A DNA stretch of 64,000 nt from Segatella copri (lineage in GTDB: Bacteria > Bacteroidota > Bacteroidia > Bacteroidales > Bacteroidaceae). The DNA lies in NCBI RefSeq assembly GCF_015074785.1, contig NZ_CP042464.1, positions 3,635,501 through 3,699,500 on the forward strand. The letters are read 5' to 3'. Both the position numbers and the translations under genes were made by a program. Positions 63,590 to 64,000 of this stretch are shown here, piece by piece; the stretch's first letter is position 1, and every line of letters begins with the position of its first letter. Below the pieces are notes generated by a model. The model saw only the letters and a program-made list of their open reading frames with translations. It made no database searches and was not told the origin of the DNA.

Positions 63590-64000
63590 TTAGTGCTTTC
63601 TGGCTGCCAGTATCCTTGCTGCTGCAAACAGGATGATGCTGACGAAGATGATGGTTGCACCTGATGGCACATTGAGCAGATAACTGGCATAGAGGCCCAC
63701 GATGCAGTCGATGCAGCCTATCACGATGCTGGCTCCTATCATGCGCTTGTAGCTGTAGGTGAAGAGGTTGGCTGTCATCTGTGGTATGGTGAGCAGACTG
63801 ATGGCAAGTACGATGCCCACCATCTTGATGGTTGCCACGATGGTCATGGCGATGAGCGTCATCATCATATATTCTATCGCTGTAACCGGCAGATGTTGCG
63901 ATTTTGCAAAGGTGCTGTCGAATGCGATGGCCTGGATAGGACGCAGCAGAAAGGTGAACAGCAATGCTACAAACAGGGTAAGACCTGCCAGTAGCCAGAG
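63590..64000 (-). CDS. metal-ion ABC transporter permease, C-terminal part (runs off the window)
   Basis: At least 136 residues of a ZnuB/MntB-type (ABC-3) permease are present. The family core KMVGIVLAISLLTIPQMTANL and GASIVIGCIDCIVGLYASYLL is followed by NVPSGATIIFVSIILFAAARIL. The frame is open to base 64000, so the N-terminal half lies outside. It would move zinc or manganese across the inner membrane with an ATPase and binding protein not seen here. Confidence 0.88.
   Translation of the reverse strand, partial: LWLLAGLTLFVALLFTFLLRPIQAIAFDSTFAKSQHLPVTAIEYMMMTLIAMTIVATIKMVGIVLAISLLTIPQMTANLFTYSYKRMIGASIVIGCIDCIVGLYASYLLNVPSGATIIFVSIILFAAARILAARKH

Overview
The window is chromosomal DNA from a Bacteroidota, most likely a Prevotellaceae of the Segatella/Prevotella copri type. 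The evidence is the Bacteroidota promoter pattern (TTTG, 19-21 bases, TAnnTTTG), a SusC/SusD pair, type IX secretion genes (GldH, PorX, PorW/SprE), an ECF-sigma/FecR pair, and Bacteroidales-only families such as HU-like/smalltalk, DUF3987 and DUF4248.

Layout. 0-8.2 kb: 5' part of clpB (minus), a stand-alone IMP cyclohydrolase, then the rod-shape operon mreB-mreC-mreD-mrdA-rodA. 8.2-12.3 kb (minus): metF-holB-ricT-gldH. 12.5-14.0 kb: a sugar/H+ symporter. 14.0-15.7 kb: a decayed strip with a DUF4248 remnant, degenerate repeats, an internally deleted Rpn-type gene and an AraC-family 3' remnant. 15.7-31.9 kb: housekeeping genes (secreted nuclease, tRNA-Lys, AI-2E-family protein, tdk, rsmI, a coiled-coil lipoprotein, tadA, yraN, birA, pyrH, pssA-psd, dnaE, trxA, tsaE) and porX. 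32-43.1 kb: a glycan-use locus of SusC, SusD, a split LysO-type exporter, a GH2 beta-galactosidase and an (alpha/alpha)6 glycosidase.

43.2-58.8 kb is accessory. It opens with an HU-like/smalltalk module (minus) and a 176-base fold-back element. A scrap zone follows: an Rpn tail, two 69-base direct repeats, an AAA-DUF4143 ATPase truncated at a perfect inverted repeat, and a copied methyltransferase tail. Then come a secreted YKDKYG-repeat protein, a candidate restriction endonuclease, an IS4-type element, a catalytic-core-only tyrosine recombinase, an XRE controller and two tandem HaeIII-like m5C methyltransferases. The last part is a Bacteroidales cassette: two promoter-plus-hairpin units, two unknown genes, a BT4734/DUF3987 primase-helicase-like gene, DUF5675 and a Bro-N antirepressor. 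58.8-64 kb returns to core genes: porW, an ECF sigma factor and FecR in one minus-strand run, then a truncated metal ABC permease.

The most unusual part is the restriction-modification island. The XRE controller and recombinase are transcribed divergently from a 160-base region with several CTGTACAG-like sites, including an 18-base perfect palindrome. The same motif occurs upstream of the candidate endonuclease 3 kb away, with an IS and the recombinase in between. This suggests one shared regulatory circuit later split by an insertion. Two other notable signals are dispersed intergenic repeat words that also occur in frame inside the DUF3987 gene, and a 27-base match between an intergenic hairpin repeat and the Bro gene.
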